A DNA stretch of 54,466 bases. Origin: Asparagopsis taxiformis. Lineage: Eukaryota; Rhodophyta; Florideophyceae; Bonnemaisoniales; Bonnemaisoniaceae. The stretch covers positions 1 to 54,466 of the forward strand of contig JALQPE010001978.1 of the NCBI GenBank assembly GCA_030407315.1, read 5' to 3'. Positions 21,390 through 32,411 of this stretch are shown piece by piece; positions within the stretch are counted from its first letter, which is position 1, and the number at the start of each line of letters is the position of its first letter. Below the pieces are notes generated by a model. That model saw only the letters and a list, made by a program, of their open reading frames with translations. It did no database searches and was not told where the DNA came from. Both the position numbers and the translations under genes were made by a program.

Positions 21390-24026
21390 AGTAATTACAG
21401 TTCCGACAGCTTGTCCTGAAAACCCGTCCTCCCACATAAGTTTATATTCTGTTACCTACCCTAGAGCTCTAATGACGTGCCCAGTCCCAAGTTTCGTACC
21501 TGGTGCTGGGCAGAATGGCTAATTAGCGTACTTCATTCTAAGGATGAAGTCGACATTCTGTCGCGTCTGCAGCCATAACATGCTGTTGGCGCCGATTACA
21601 GCGGTGATTACACCGTTTGTGACGTAGCCATCGGCGCCGATGATTTATGCGCCGTAACACTTCAACGCGCCTACCACACACGCAATGTACTGTCATATTA
21701 GGTTTTCTCAAATCCTCGTCCGCCCACACGCTCAATTCATGCATGCATTCCCTCACCGCCTTCCACTCGCGTCACACGCACCCTTTCGCCCGTCTAAATG
21801 CCCCCTTGCCTTGACATCCCTCATATATCAACTGGTTCGACTCGCACCGCGTTGGTCCACTTAGCATGACCATAGTCGCCGCGCCCATTCTTCGACCACA
21901 TTCGCCGTCCAGTCGCGCCCAATCCCAACTGCCGCACACATACATAAACGAGCTTCCCATGATCACTTCCGCCCGGGCTGTCCCAACGGGCATACGATGC
22001 CATCCATACTCTGTCCGCAGATGAGCTCAACTCCCTTGTGCCAATCACTTGACGCCATTCGCACCTTCCACACACCCACCTCGCTGTTTCTTACTATCCT
22101 TCACACACACCTCGCTCCTGCCCAATCACATCTTCCAGTCTGTCACACTCGGTGATGCCAATCCGTCCCAGTAACGAGGTCGCAATATCGTCGACCTCGC
22201 TATTGAGACAATGTAAACAAAGAGGTTTTTCACCACACCCTGTGATCCATGACTTGACCAACTGAGACCGTGAGCCGGATAACGTTGAAATGTTTATTCT
22301 TGAACTGCATCTTGAGATGTATTGAACACTTGCACAGCAGTCCCCCATCCCTGGACAGCGAGCCAGTCGTTGCACTCGGGTGTCAATCAAGTGAATGCAG
22401 TGTGTCAACGTGCCTTGTACAAAAACTTGGACCGGCTCTTGCGCCCCTGCCACTGCTCAAGCGTATCCAGATACTTGAGTGTGCCAGTCCAGAGTCTTAA
22501 TATTCAGGTTGATGCATGTGAGCTGCCAAAATAGTCCAAATGGAACATATGACGATTTACGCCGAACAAACATGTTGTCCTGCACAGCGTTGTTCTCTAG
22601 TGTTGCGCACTACACCATCTATCCCTTACTATCTAAACGAACAGCTTAAAAATGCTACATCTACAAGCACCAGTGGTGGACTGGGCTCGTCTGTCTTCCA
22701 AGAGTTTCCAGAATGGGATGTGGATATGGTTATGACTTCAACGACAACAGCGTGTGGTGAATGATGAGCGAAAAGTTTGTTTACTCGTTGCTTTCACTCG
22801 CAGTCTGCCCTGCGTCATGGTGCAATGCGATACAAATTGCTACTGGGAAAGAAGCTTTACAGAGTGAGGCAATGGTAAGGTGTCGGATACATACCGACGC
22901 TTCTCATACAAAGCTATATTTGTAAAAGTCAGTAGTATACAGTGTACGTGAGCATTGCATTGCATCGCATCTAGTAAGCGCGCACACGAACGCACAAATA
23001 CAGATGCACGCACTGGCGATTGATTCACAACGAGCGCAACTAGTCCACAACAACCATTTGATTGAAGCTCTCCGGGTGATTCTAGCAGCAACGCATCTGC
23101 AATGGTTACGACACTAAGCTGTTGGAAAGGACCTGCAAGCAAGTTTCAAACACAAGGCCACACCAGCAGCAGAAAGAAAAAGTACATTTGTAATGAAATG
23201 CCACCGATATATTGCCTCCATCTTGGTTTCAGTGTTAGTTTGTGTAGAGCTGCCGCTGTGGTGAATAAGAGCGTTCCGTGTTTCAACAAGCGTATTAAGA
23301 AATACATATGTGACTGTGAGCGACATGCGGTGGCATGTTGTTGCGTTACAGACGGTTAGATGATGATGTGAGGGAAGCAGCGATGCAAGAACTAGGCGCA
23401 CATGTAACGCCAACAAAGATGCACACTGTGTTGCATTGAGAGTGCTGCGCGATGTTGGGGCGAGAGAGGAGGTCGACGTGGTGCAGACATCACACATCAT
23501 TCCATTCAATTATATTCCACCAATACCCGTCAGGTGTATAGAAACTGTATGATTTCTCCCCAGACTCATCTCCCATCACTCCAGTAATCCCACTATCACC
23601 ATTCCCACTCACGTTTCCATGGTACTCATGTACGTCACACATAGCGTAACCCGTCATCTTCTTAGGACCAGGATTGGACAAAGCAGTGGCGTCTTGGAGT
23701 CACCGGGACACCATCTGAGAGGTAGGAGTCTCCCCGACTGGTACTGTGACGAATGTGAACCACATCGGGGGTCATCGTAGTTGACTGTGTAGAGCTCATC
23801 GCCATCCCCTCGCTTAGTATCGAGCATAGCTTGTGAAATTCTAGGAAGCTTACTTGAATTAGATACATTTTTCAGTCCTAATGTTTGTCCATAAAGCTAG
23901 GCTCCTCTTCGGCAGTAGGCACGAGACCGAAATGGGTGAATTGACTCGTGAGAAAGCGAGCAGACGTATCAATCTTTCCGTAACTAGTGACATCGTAATC
24001 ATATCGTTGAAATAACACGTGTGAGA
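21390..24026. other. Low-information part of the CACTA-like element
   Basis: Only short open frames are seen. Minus-strand fragments such as the one near 22094-22453 read like eroded protein but match nothing I recognise. They may belong to the same decayed gene as 24027-24684. Confidence 0.35.
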
Positions 24027-24684
24027 TTAATGGTGTGACCAGTAAAGATGCATGTACAAACGGATTGCAATGACAGTTGGAAGAACTGCCGGGTCGCTCG
24101 AATAGGCCTTCCAGGCTTGCAAAAAAGTGAGAACGGCACGCGCATTACGCAACGCCGCACGGTTGAGACAGGCGGGAAGATTGACATGCAAAATGGCCAG
24201 CATAAACAGGGAGGTCTGCAGAACAACGTGGACATTTTGTGCACAAAAGCGGTGCAAAAGCTGTGTCTCGGCGTGTCGAAACTCGAGCACGACCGCCGAC
24301 ATGACGTGAAAAATGTGCACGTGTTCCTCAGAGAAGACGCGACGGAGGTCGAGCCACCTAGAGTCGCGCAGTGACGATCACACATTTGCCATCGCAAAGT
24401 GGCACGCGTGCGCGAAGAAAAAGAGCCCGGAGGTGGTGAAGGGGGAGCGCGAGCGCGAGAAGCGGGATTCAAAAGGCGTCAATGCGCTGTGCATCATCGG
24501 TGAACATCAACCAATCGGTTTGGAAGCGACGATGCAGCGTGGTAGCGACGAACAGAAGCGCGTGTGGCGTCGCATTGGTGTCAATCAATTGCGTGCGTAT
24601 GGACTGTGCGGATTGCCAACTACGCAAGGCGATGAGATAACGATCCGCTTGCGATACTTGTTTGCCACGGTCGAGTGTGGTCAA
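24027..24684 (-). pseudogene. Possible exportin/transportin-like gene fragment
   Basis: Two minus-strand pieces read like the N-terminal helical repeats of an importin-beta family member (transportin-3/exportin type). At 24469-24684, QADRYLIALRSWQ...LLFVATTLHRRF resembles the usual RWL..FQ...AW / FA.QTL pattern. At 24027-24320, VLTFLQAWKAY resembles a later repeat. They are in different frames with a stop between. A short plus-strand frame at 24986-25062 (METAPEEITAVYALVHSAH) would fit as the missing first exon, but it lies on the opposite strand. If correct, this is a captured and rearranged host gene. The similarity is judged by eye only. Confidence 0.3.
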
Positions 24685-25560
24685 TTGACCACACTAGCAT
24701 TAATGCTACTTGCACATTGGCGAGAGTGAACTGATGATTGGTTGTCATGAATTGTGGTTGGCGGCTTGATCCATGAAATTTTTTGTTGGATATATTGTTG
24801 AAAGCGTGTGTTTTGTGGTGTGAGGCGTTTGGCAAAACTTGCAATCAGCCTTTCTGTGCGCCAGAAAAACCCATTTCCGAACAGCTGTCTCAACACACGT
24901 TCTGCTCGACAATTGGCTGTTTCGCATACCGGCGATGTTCACATTGTCAGCATCTCTCACACATGTACAAGTCGCAGGATTCAACATGGAGACGGCACCA
25001 GAGGAGATAACAGCTGTTTACGCTTTGGTTCACTCGGCGCATCGCGACTATGATCGCAAATAGCTCTCGAATTGAGAAAGTAATCAACTATGGAACACTC
25101 TTCCGTATCTGTTTCAGTTCCTTCACGGAAGCCTCAGTGATTAGCTCGAAAAGCTCTTTCTGCACCAATTTTGTGCATCGCTGCTCCCATTCGTGAACTC
25201 CTATTTATTCCCAACTTCCGTTCGGAAATTGAGGAATATGACGTCACATTCCTCAGCGATTGCAGGCCCTTCAGCACGATTCTAATTGTCATCGCACTAA
25301 AATCGATAGTGTCATCTCCTATCCCAACTGACATAAACATGATTCTATTCTCTATTGGCAGAATAGGCTTCACTGAGACTAGAAACCTCAATCCCATTCT
25401 AGGTCGGTCGATCTGCTATCCTCTTTCATTTATCCTCCCTCGTACTAACTTCGCTACCTACAAATATCTGTAAAGCTCGACCACAATTACTATCTTCGTA
25501 TACCACACACCATTACACCATTCCAATATTTACCTTCACACCAACACTATGCTCCATATT
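24685..25560. other. Unassigned part of the CACTA-like element
   Basis: Apart from the short plus-strand frame at 24986-25062 nothing is recognised. A perfect 22-bp palindrome centred in GTGTGGTCAATTGACCACAC straddles the left boundary (24674-24695). Confidence 0.4.
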
Positions 25561-25639
25561 TCCTCTCAAGTCCACTCCACGAGACAGTGTTGTGAACCAA
25601 TACACGGTACTACCCGCAGACAATACAATTTGCTATCTA

Positions 25640-25930
25640 CACTACTGTCTACAGATTTACCCAGACAGTGCAGTAATACAATACAATGCACTGCCTCAGA
25701 CAGTAAAATGTACTGTCTGCACATACTGTCTGGCGGCAACACTTCCGGACAGTAAAATTTACTGTTCTGGACAGTAAATTTTACTGTTTTTGGTACTGTC
25801 CAGATTTCGTGCCAGTTTATTGCTGCAGCAGTATTCTGAAATTTCCAGACAGTAAATTTTACTGTCTCCGCGCACTGTCTTGGCCAGACAGTAATTTTTA
25901 CTGTCTCAGACAGTAAATTTACTGTCTTTT
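25640..25930. repeat. Right subterminal ACTGTC repeats
   Basis: Copies of CAGACAGTA and TACTGTCTG in both orientations, including near-perfect pairs such as GACAGTAAATTTACTGTC, mirror the array at the left end of the element. Confidence 0.7.
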
Positions 25931-25951
25931 TTCATTCCCAACACCGTAGTG

Positions 25952-27111
25952 TCGCTCGGGACGACCCACGGAGCTGACGCGTGCGACACACGATAGTCGT
26001 CCGCGTTCACGTGGCGGAGAGCGAAGTGGTCATCGTACGACACGACGCTTTTGGAGATGACGCTCAACGAAAGAGCAGTCTTCCATTCGGCACGTTGCCT
26101 TTCGGAAAGTGTCCGCGGACATACGAATACGGACGACACCGAGATGAACGGCGGTTCCTCGGGCGTCCCCTTCCATAAGTATGCGTCCATACGGTCGACG
26201 TAGATCGCGTCGTTGACGTCACGCAACCACGAGCGGTCGCAACGTATCGACGCCGGGATCTGGTAACGTTCCGATCCCGGCGGCCCGTTGGCGAAACGAC
26301 GCCCGGCTGCTCGCCCCCACGTATCTTCGGCGGAACGCATATAGTCGACGACCGCGCGGGCGTCCAGACGATCTCTAGCCAACGTGGCGAGATCGTCATC
26401 CGTGATACCCACGCGAGGCAACGCAGCCCACGCGTGGGTCAGGACGCCTACGTTTAGCGCCGCACCGCCACGTGAGGCGGTGCCGACTGTCCCAACGGGG
26501 TCACCACCCTCCGGCGAGGGGTCCTGGCGAGGAGAACGCGGCGAGCCATCACGACGAGGCACGCCCGTGCGGGCCGCCGCCACAGCACGACGCGAACGAG
26601 CGGCCGCTGCCATCGCGGCTACACCCATCGAAGGGGCCGCGGCATCCGGAATGACGGGTGACGAATTCCCCGAGTCGGACGCCGTTGCGTCATCATCACG
26701 TGGGGCGACGGCCCTAGCAGCCTCGGCAGGCGTCACGGAAGCCACCAGGCGAGACGGAGCCATCGGGCGAGACGAAGAGGCGACGGCCTGCGAAGCAACG
26801 GCTTCTCCCGCCCTCACGGATGGGGCGGGCGCGACGGACGCTTCCGTCGCTGGCGGCGCACCGGCCCCGACGAGGTAGGGAGCGCCCTGCGAAGGGGTTC
26901 TCGCTCCACCTCCAGCAGAGCCGGCGGGCCGCGGGGTGTTAGCATCGGTACTACGAGTCGTAACCATCGTGGTTACGCTGTACACGATAATTACGACGAG
27001 TGCAACGAGCACGACGACGAGAGCCACGCGGGCTAAACGGAACAAGAGAACGAAAGGAACGGAGGTAGTAGTACCCAGCGGGGGAAGAGGATAAGGGAGA
27101 ACGAAAGGCAA
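25952..27111 (-). pseudogene. Gypsy-A antisense frame, N-terminal half
   Basis: A minus-strand frame, open from 27111 (TTG) with the first ATG at 26967, runs to the CACTA-like insertion at 25952. From the ATG it is Ala/Pro/Ser-rich for about 200 residues, then structured (AWAALPRVGITDDDLATLAR, WGRAAGRRFANGPPGSE). If translation began upstream of the ATG, a hydrophobic segment (VALVVVLVALVVIIVY) would form a membrane anchor. Together with 10164-11370 it makes about 740 codons between pol and the 3' LTR, antisense to the retrotransposon. The function is unknown, and the insertion breaks it. Confidence 0.6.
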
Positions 27112-27562
27112 CGGCCTGGATGACGATGGTGAGAGGAAGGGTGAGCGACGATCGCTATCACGTTAAGCCGCCGCTTAAATATCCTTCGGACGACCGTTGT
27201 CGACATGCCCGCTGGCAGATTCACGAAAAGGCCGCGGCCTGCGCTCGTATCGCGCTGAATTGAAGCACACCCGCGTGGTGGAATTGGACACTGCATCCGT
27301 TGCAGGAAAACGCCTAAGCGAGGCATTGACGTACGACGCCAACGGGCGGGCCGCGATGATTACGAAAGAGCCGGAGCGCACGCGCGCGCTCCGGCGCCGT
27401 GGCGATTCGATCAGCCAACCGGGCCATGTACGTTTCAACGAGATTTTTCGGGACAACTGCCACGTCCGCAGTTGTACCCGAAAAGGCGCCACGGCCCCGT
27501 GTCTCAGGCGCGTCCTGACGGGCCTCGCGTGGCCGGGACGTCCACGTGTGGGGGTGGGGCTG
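27112..27562 (+). other. Gypsy-A 3' end with polypurine tract
   Basis: Non-coding. The last bases before the 3' LTR, GTGTGGGGGTGGGGCTG (27546-27562), are G-rich and serve as the likely polypurine tract that primes plus-strand DNA. The preceding TGGCCGGGACGTCCAC (27530-27545) is repeated at 7988-8003, just past pol. Confidence 0.65.
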
Positions 27563-28222
27563 TGTAGTATACGTGGCAATTCCGAAATTGCAAATATTTA
27601 CGTTTTTCCGCGGAATTCGAATCTCGGCGGACACGACCGGCGACAGCAATGCACGAACATTGCTGGCGCATGCGCGCGCGCAACCGGCACACGTGTGCAA
27701 CGAACGTACTGGCAACGGCCAACGGACCAACGGGTCCCTACGTGTGACCCACAAGGTCCTTTCCCATTCGGGGACGTTACGAGCAGTGTTTACACTGTAA
27801 AGCGATGCCATCGTGGCCATATAGGTATTGGCATCGTGCCGGGAGGGAAAGGGGACAAGACAACGATCGAGCAACGGCTCTAGTCTACGACTGACTTCTA
27901 CGTTTACGTTTACGTTTTGCCTAACGAGGCTTCGTCTCCGTCGAGCTGCGTACTCCCTACCCATCGCCGCACGTAAGGCTGATTGCGTGTAGTGCCTCCG
28001 GGCTTGGTCGAGAGCGCCTCCGGTGACGTACCACCTCGTGTGCTAACGTAATCCTCGCGTGGATTGTTGCGTCGTGACGCTCGTGTCTACTCGCTAACCA
28101 CTCTACCTTCCTACCTAACAATACAGTCAAAACACCAGCGGGTGGACTGCTCGTTTCGTTTCGTTAAGGACAGCGTGTCCGTGGCTCGTACCAGCTACTT
28201 CTAGAACTAACGTGGTTCCACA
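27563..28222 (+). repeat. 3' LTR of gypsy-A
   Basis: The 660-bp repeat matches 173-830 with roughly nine substitutions or single-base indels. It ends CCACA, followed directly by the duplicated CGTAT and then by antisense gypsy-B pol. Confidence 0.92.
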
Positions 28223-31200
28223 CGTATTCTCCCGCGCGGATGTTTCGATTCGAGACACGGACTCGCTTGTCGAAATTTCGTTTATAACGTGCCTGCGCGG
28301 CCTTCAGCGTTCGATACGCGTTGTCCATCGTCGTGGCGAGCTCACGAGCGTAAGTGGCTCGCCCTCCCCCGTCGGGTAGTTCGCGGTTCGTTACCGACGT
28401 GTGTAGCGCCAACGGTGGCGGTGGATTCGTGAGAATCAAATCGAAGGGCGTCGTGCCCGTGCTCGAATGCACATGCGTGTTGTACGCAAACGTTAACGCC
28501 GATGCGTATCGATCCCAGTCGTTCTGGTTTTCGTTCACGTAATTGCGCAGCATCGCCAGGATCGTCCTGTTGTAGCGCTCCACCTGCCCGTTCGTTTGGG
28601 GGTGGTACGTCGACGTGAAGACGTTCGTTACGCCGATTTCGTTGCAGACGCGCTGGAAAAACTTAGCAGCGAACTGCTTTCCGTTATCGCTTATGAGCGT
28701 CCATGGGGGTCCATACGAGAAGACCCACGCGTTGACGAACGCGCTCGCCACGTTGGCGGAATCGATATTTCGTAGAGGTACGACTCTAGTCAGCTTCGTG
28801 AAGCGGTCCGTTATTACGAGGATAAATCGGTTACCACGCGTGGTCTTCGTAAGCGGACCTAGTATGTCGATACATAGGTCTCGCAGCGGCTCCGTAGCCG
28901 GAAATAAACGTAACGGGTTCGTCCGTTTGCGAAGCTTCACGCGGTTCTTCGCACATCCAACGCAGTTTCGTACCGTTGCGTGGATGTCGGCGGCCATTGC
29001 GGGCCAATAGTACGTCCTCCGTAGGGTATAGTACATACGCGTTTGCCCGGGATGTCCAGCGAGGACGTGGTGGTGCGTTAACTCCAGCAGCCGCGGCCGT
29101 AACGAAGCCGGCACAACGATTTGTGTACGTTCCTCATCGTGAGGGTTCCGGCGCCGGAGTAAGCCATCGTGGCCTTCGAAGAATGCAGCGTCCTGCGTCT
29201 CGGACTGTCGTGTCAGTATCGTTTGGCAGAACGCGTCCTCGCGTTGAGCTTCGATAAGCTCGTCCCTCGTAATGGGAAGCTGAACGTCAGCTGGTGGCAC
29301 GCGTGCCGAATCGTCTTCAGCAGCGCGCTGTTCGTCGAGGAAATCCGGTTCCTCGTCGAGAACGTCATCTAGCGACGCGTCGCGGTTGAACTCGAGGCCA
29401 TCGTGGCCAGCCGTCGTGGCTGATGTTCGTTCATCACGAGTCTCGTTTGACGGGTCGTCGTGACCCCTGGCATTCGTTGCCTTTTTACGTACGGACGTCG
29501 TTCGCCCTTGCCCATTTCGTGCGGGTTGTCGACGACTGCGAGTCGTCACGAGGACCGCGTCCCCGTACGATGGTACGTCATCGTCGACGGGTCGACCGTC
29601 GTCATACGTAGATATCACACGTGATAAAGCGTCAGGCACCTGGTGCACGCGCCCAGGCCTGTACGTAACTTCGAAATCGAATTCGGCAACGCGTAGCCTC
29701 CATCGTAGTAGTCGTCCGGACGCGTCCGTCAGCGTCATCAGCCAACGTAAGGCTTCGTGGTCCGTACGTACGGTGAATCGCTGACCCTCTACGTAGGGTC
29801 GGAGCGACGTTATCGCCCAGACGACGGAGTAGCACTCGCGCTCCGTTGCTGAGTAACCGCGTTCGGTTTCGTTGAGGGTCTTCGACCAGTACCCAATCGG
29901 CACCCATTCGTTGGGTTTATCTTCGTTCTGCTGTTGGAGCAACGTAGCTCCCAGCTGATACGCCGACGCGTCGGTATCGATCATGAACGGATGTCCCGCC
30001 TTCGGAAGATGCAATACTGGTGGCGACACCAGTATTGTCTTCAACGTTTCGAACGCATTCGTTTGCGCGTCCGTTGGGTTCGTCCAATCGGGGGAAGCGT
30101 CCTTCTTCAACATCGTGTTGAGTGGCCGAGCGATCTCGGCATACGCCTTTACGAAACGGCGGTAAACGTTGGCCGCGCCCAAAAACGATCGACATTGCGT
30201 CTTGTCGCGTGGGAACATAGCCGTACGAAAGGCTTCCTTGTTCCGTGCAGCAACGTGCAGCTTCCCTGGGGTGATCACGTGCCCCAGGTAGTCAACTCGT
30301 GGTTGAAAGAACGAGCACTTCGTGAGCTTTAACGTTACTCCCGCTGCGCGTAGCAGGGAAAGCACCTGGTTAACGTGACCCAGGTGAGACTCGAGGTCTT
30401 TCGAAAAGACGATTACGTCGTCTAGGTAAACTAGGCACGACTGCCAACGTACCCCGGAGAGGATTATGTCCAACGTCCGCTGAAACGTAGCGGGGGCATT
30501 TCGTAGCCCGAATGGCATTCGCACGTAGCGATACGTTCCCATGAAAGACGTAAACGTTGTCTTATCACGGTCCTCGGCGGAGACGGGCACTTGCCAGTAT
30601 CCGGCGTTACAGTCGAGTGTCGTGAAGATGGCGGCGTCGCCCAACGAATCGAGGCAATCTTCCATACGAGGAAGCGGGTACGAATCAGCGATCGTCTTCG
30701 CGTTCAAACGTCTGCAGTCGACACAGAAGCGTAAGGATCCGTCCTTCTTCGGCACCAACACGATTGGTGACGCCCATTCGGTGGACGCGGGTTCGATAAC
30801 CCCTTCGTTGAGCATCTTCGTGATCTGCTCCTCGGCTATCGTACGTAGAGCCGGACCCTGACGATAGGGCATTGAACGTATGGGCCGCGTGCCCGGTTCG
30901 AGTTCGATTCGATGCTCCGTAGCATTGATTTCGCCGAGGCGTCCGCTCGTCCACATTGACGAATGTGTAGCTAGCATCTCGTTGATGCGCTTTCGTAAGT
31001 CCTCGTCGTCGAGGTGCGACAAATCGATTGTCGACTGCCAATTCGTGGCGGGGTCGTTCCCCTTTTCGTTGACCAACGGGTCTGGCGTTTCGTCGCCCAA
31101 CCCGTTCGTAGTTGTCCGCGTCGTCGCGTCGACTAACGGTAGGTTCAAAACCTTCGCGAGGGCTTCGCCGCCCTCACGCCTGAGTGGGACGATTCCCAAC

Positions 31201-32411
31201 GGGGAGCGTACCGCGTACGCAATCGTTGCGCCTTTCGGCAATTCGCGGTCCTTCTTCGTGAAGTTCGACACGATGATAGAGAACGTCTCTCTCGGTCCTA
31301 CGTCGACCACTCCGTTGGCTATGCGCAGCCCATGCCGGAATTGCACCGACGCTTTCGGTTCGAGGAACACGAGTCCGGTCGCATCCGTCGTCACGTTGAC
31401 GGTCCGTTGCGACATCGCCGGTACACGCGTGTACTTCGTCAGGCGGACCGAGAACGTTCGGCTCGGCCTATTCGAGGCCGCGTTACGCTCGCGGCGTTTC
31501 GGGTGTTCCACGTTTGGGTTCGTCTCTTCCCCCTCCTCGTACGGAGTCGTCGTATCACCCTCCGCGATAATGGGTATCGTATCCCCCCGATGGAGGTCGA
31601 TTGTCTGCGCTCGACAGCGTATAGCATCGACATGCTTCGACATGAACGACGTGCCCATTATAACGGGAACGGCCAGCGTGTTGGCTACGAAGAATTTCAC
31701 GCGGAACAGCGAGTTCCCTAACCTGACACGAAGCAGGATGGCGCCTTCGATAGGCAAACGTCGCCCGTTGGCGTCTCCGAGCTTCGGCAGCTCTTCGTCA
31801 CGTAGACAGCGGTCGACCCAGTCGTAGGGCAGTAAACTTGTTCGTATCAAGTTATAGCCGCTGCACGTATCCATCGCGATGGTAATCGCCCTCATCACGT
31901 TGAGGTCTAGTCCGATCGTTCCGGACACGATATAATGCTTCGACGCAAGTAGGCACGTATGCCCGTCGAGGACCAACGGTTCGGTCCTGACCGGCGCGCG
32001 GTCTACGTCTTCGCTAGCGGTTCGTCGCTTCATCGTGTGAGCCCGCGTGGCTTCTTTTGCGTCGACACGCTTCGTATGAGCCGCGTGCTTGGCTTTCTCG
32101 CGCTCGGAAGCGTCGTGCTTCCGGGTAGCGCGTCTCGCTCGTCTGCGAGACTTCCTCTTCGTGTGAGGTTCGTTTGTCCCGTCGGACTTCGTTTCTTCCC
32201 CCACGTCGGGTGTCGTGTGACTCGAGTTGGCCTTCGCGGCCGTGAGCTTTACGTAGCTCTCGTTCGTCGGTGAGCCTGCGGAGGACCAATCATCGACGTC
32301 GGTCGTCCCCCTTTCGCGTAAGGGTTCAGGCGATGTGGGTGGCTCGTGACCTACATCGCCTGGTCGTTTCCCGGCGCGGGGCCGTTCGACACGTTGTCGT
32401 CGTGAGCCCAC
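28223..32411 (-). pseudogene. pol: Gypsy-B Pol, truncated
   Basis: The sequence is almost identical to gypsy-A pol through the protease (DTCSG), reverse transcriptase (YLDD), RNase H and integrase (HHCC and DDE) regions. It stops at RAGEYV, where gypsy-A inserted; the frame then reads about 20 codons into the gypsy-A LTR to a stop at 28164. The chromodomain is lost. A few substitutions are seen, such as VDCRRLN for VDYRRLN. Expression would also need the -1 frameshift. Confidence 0.92.
32327..32372 (-). promoter_or_regulatory. -1 ribosomal frameshift signal (gypsy-B)
   Basis: On the minus strand GGGAAAC (32366-32372) is followed by the same perfect 10-bp stem (32353-32362 with 32327-32336) as in gypsy-A. 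Confidence 0.8.

Larger units (their letters stand above)
11371..25951. mobile_element. CACTA-like DNA transposon, 14.6 kb
   Basis: The ends are perfect 13-bp inverted repeats, CACTACGGTGTTG at 11371-11383 and its complement at 25939-25951. They are flanked by TC at 11369-11370 and 25952-25953. Removing the element with a 2-bp duplication restores the interrupted antisense frame of gypsy-A. Both subterminal regions carry many ACTGTC/GACAGT repeats, as En/Spm (CACTA) elements do. No transposase is recognised, so it appears non-autonomous or too decayed to read. Its cargo includes a dioxygenase-like pseudogene, foldback arrays, satellites and a possible exportin-like fragment. Confidence 0.75.
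173..28222 (+). mobile_element. Gypsy-A: Ty3/gypsy chromovirus split by a CACTA-like element
   Basis: The element is bounded by two same-orientation LTRs of 658 and 660 bp that differ at roughly nine sites, and by a 5-bp duplication CGTAT at 168-172 and 28223-28227. Inside are a primer-binding-like site, gag, pol with a chromodomain, a long 3' region holding an antisense frame, and a G-rich polypurine tract before the 3' LTR. About 14.6 kb of its length is the later CACTA-like insertion at 11371-25951; without it the element is about 13.5 kb. It lies inside the pol gene of gypsy-B, because the sequence right of its 3' LTR continues exactly as antisense gypsy pol. Confidence 0.93.

Noticed and set aside
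26384..26878. Ala-rich plus-strand frame
   Set aside because: Shadow of the GC-rich antisense frame on the other strand.
26967..27111. N-terminal membrane anchor of the antisense protein as a firm call
   Set aside because: The hydrophobic segment lies upstream of the first ATG and would need a TTG start.
27197..27883. Plus-strand frame of 228 codons across the 3' LTR boundary
   Set aside because: It spans the polypurine tract and LTR, has no domain, and is not kept in the 5' LTR copy.
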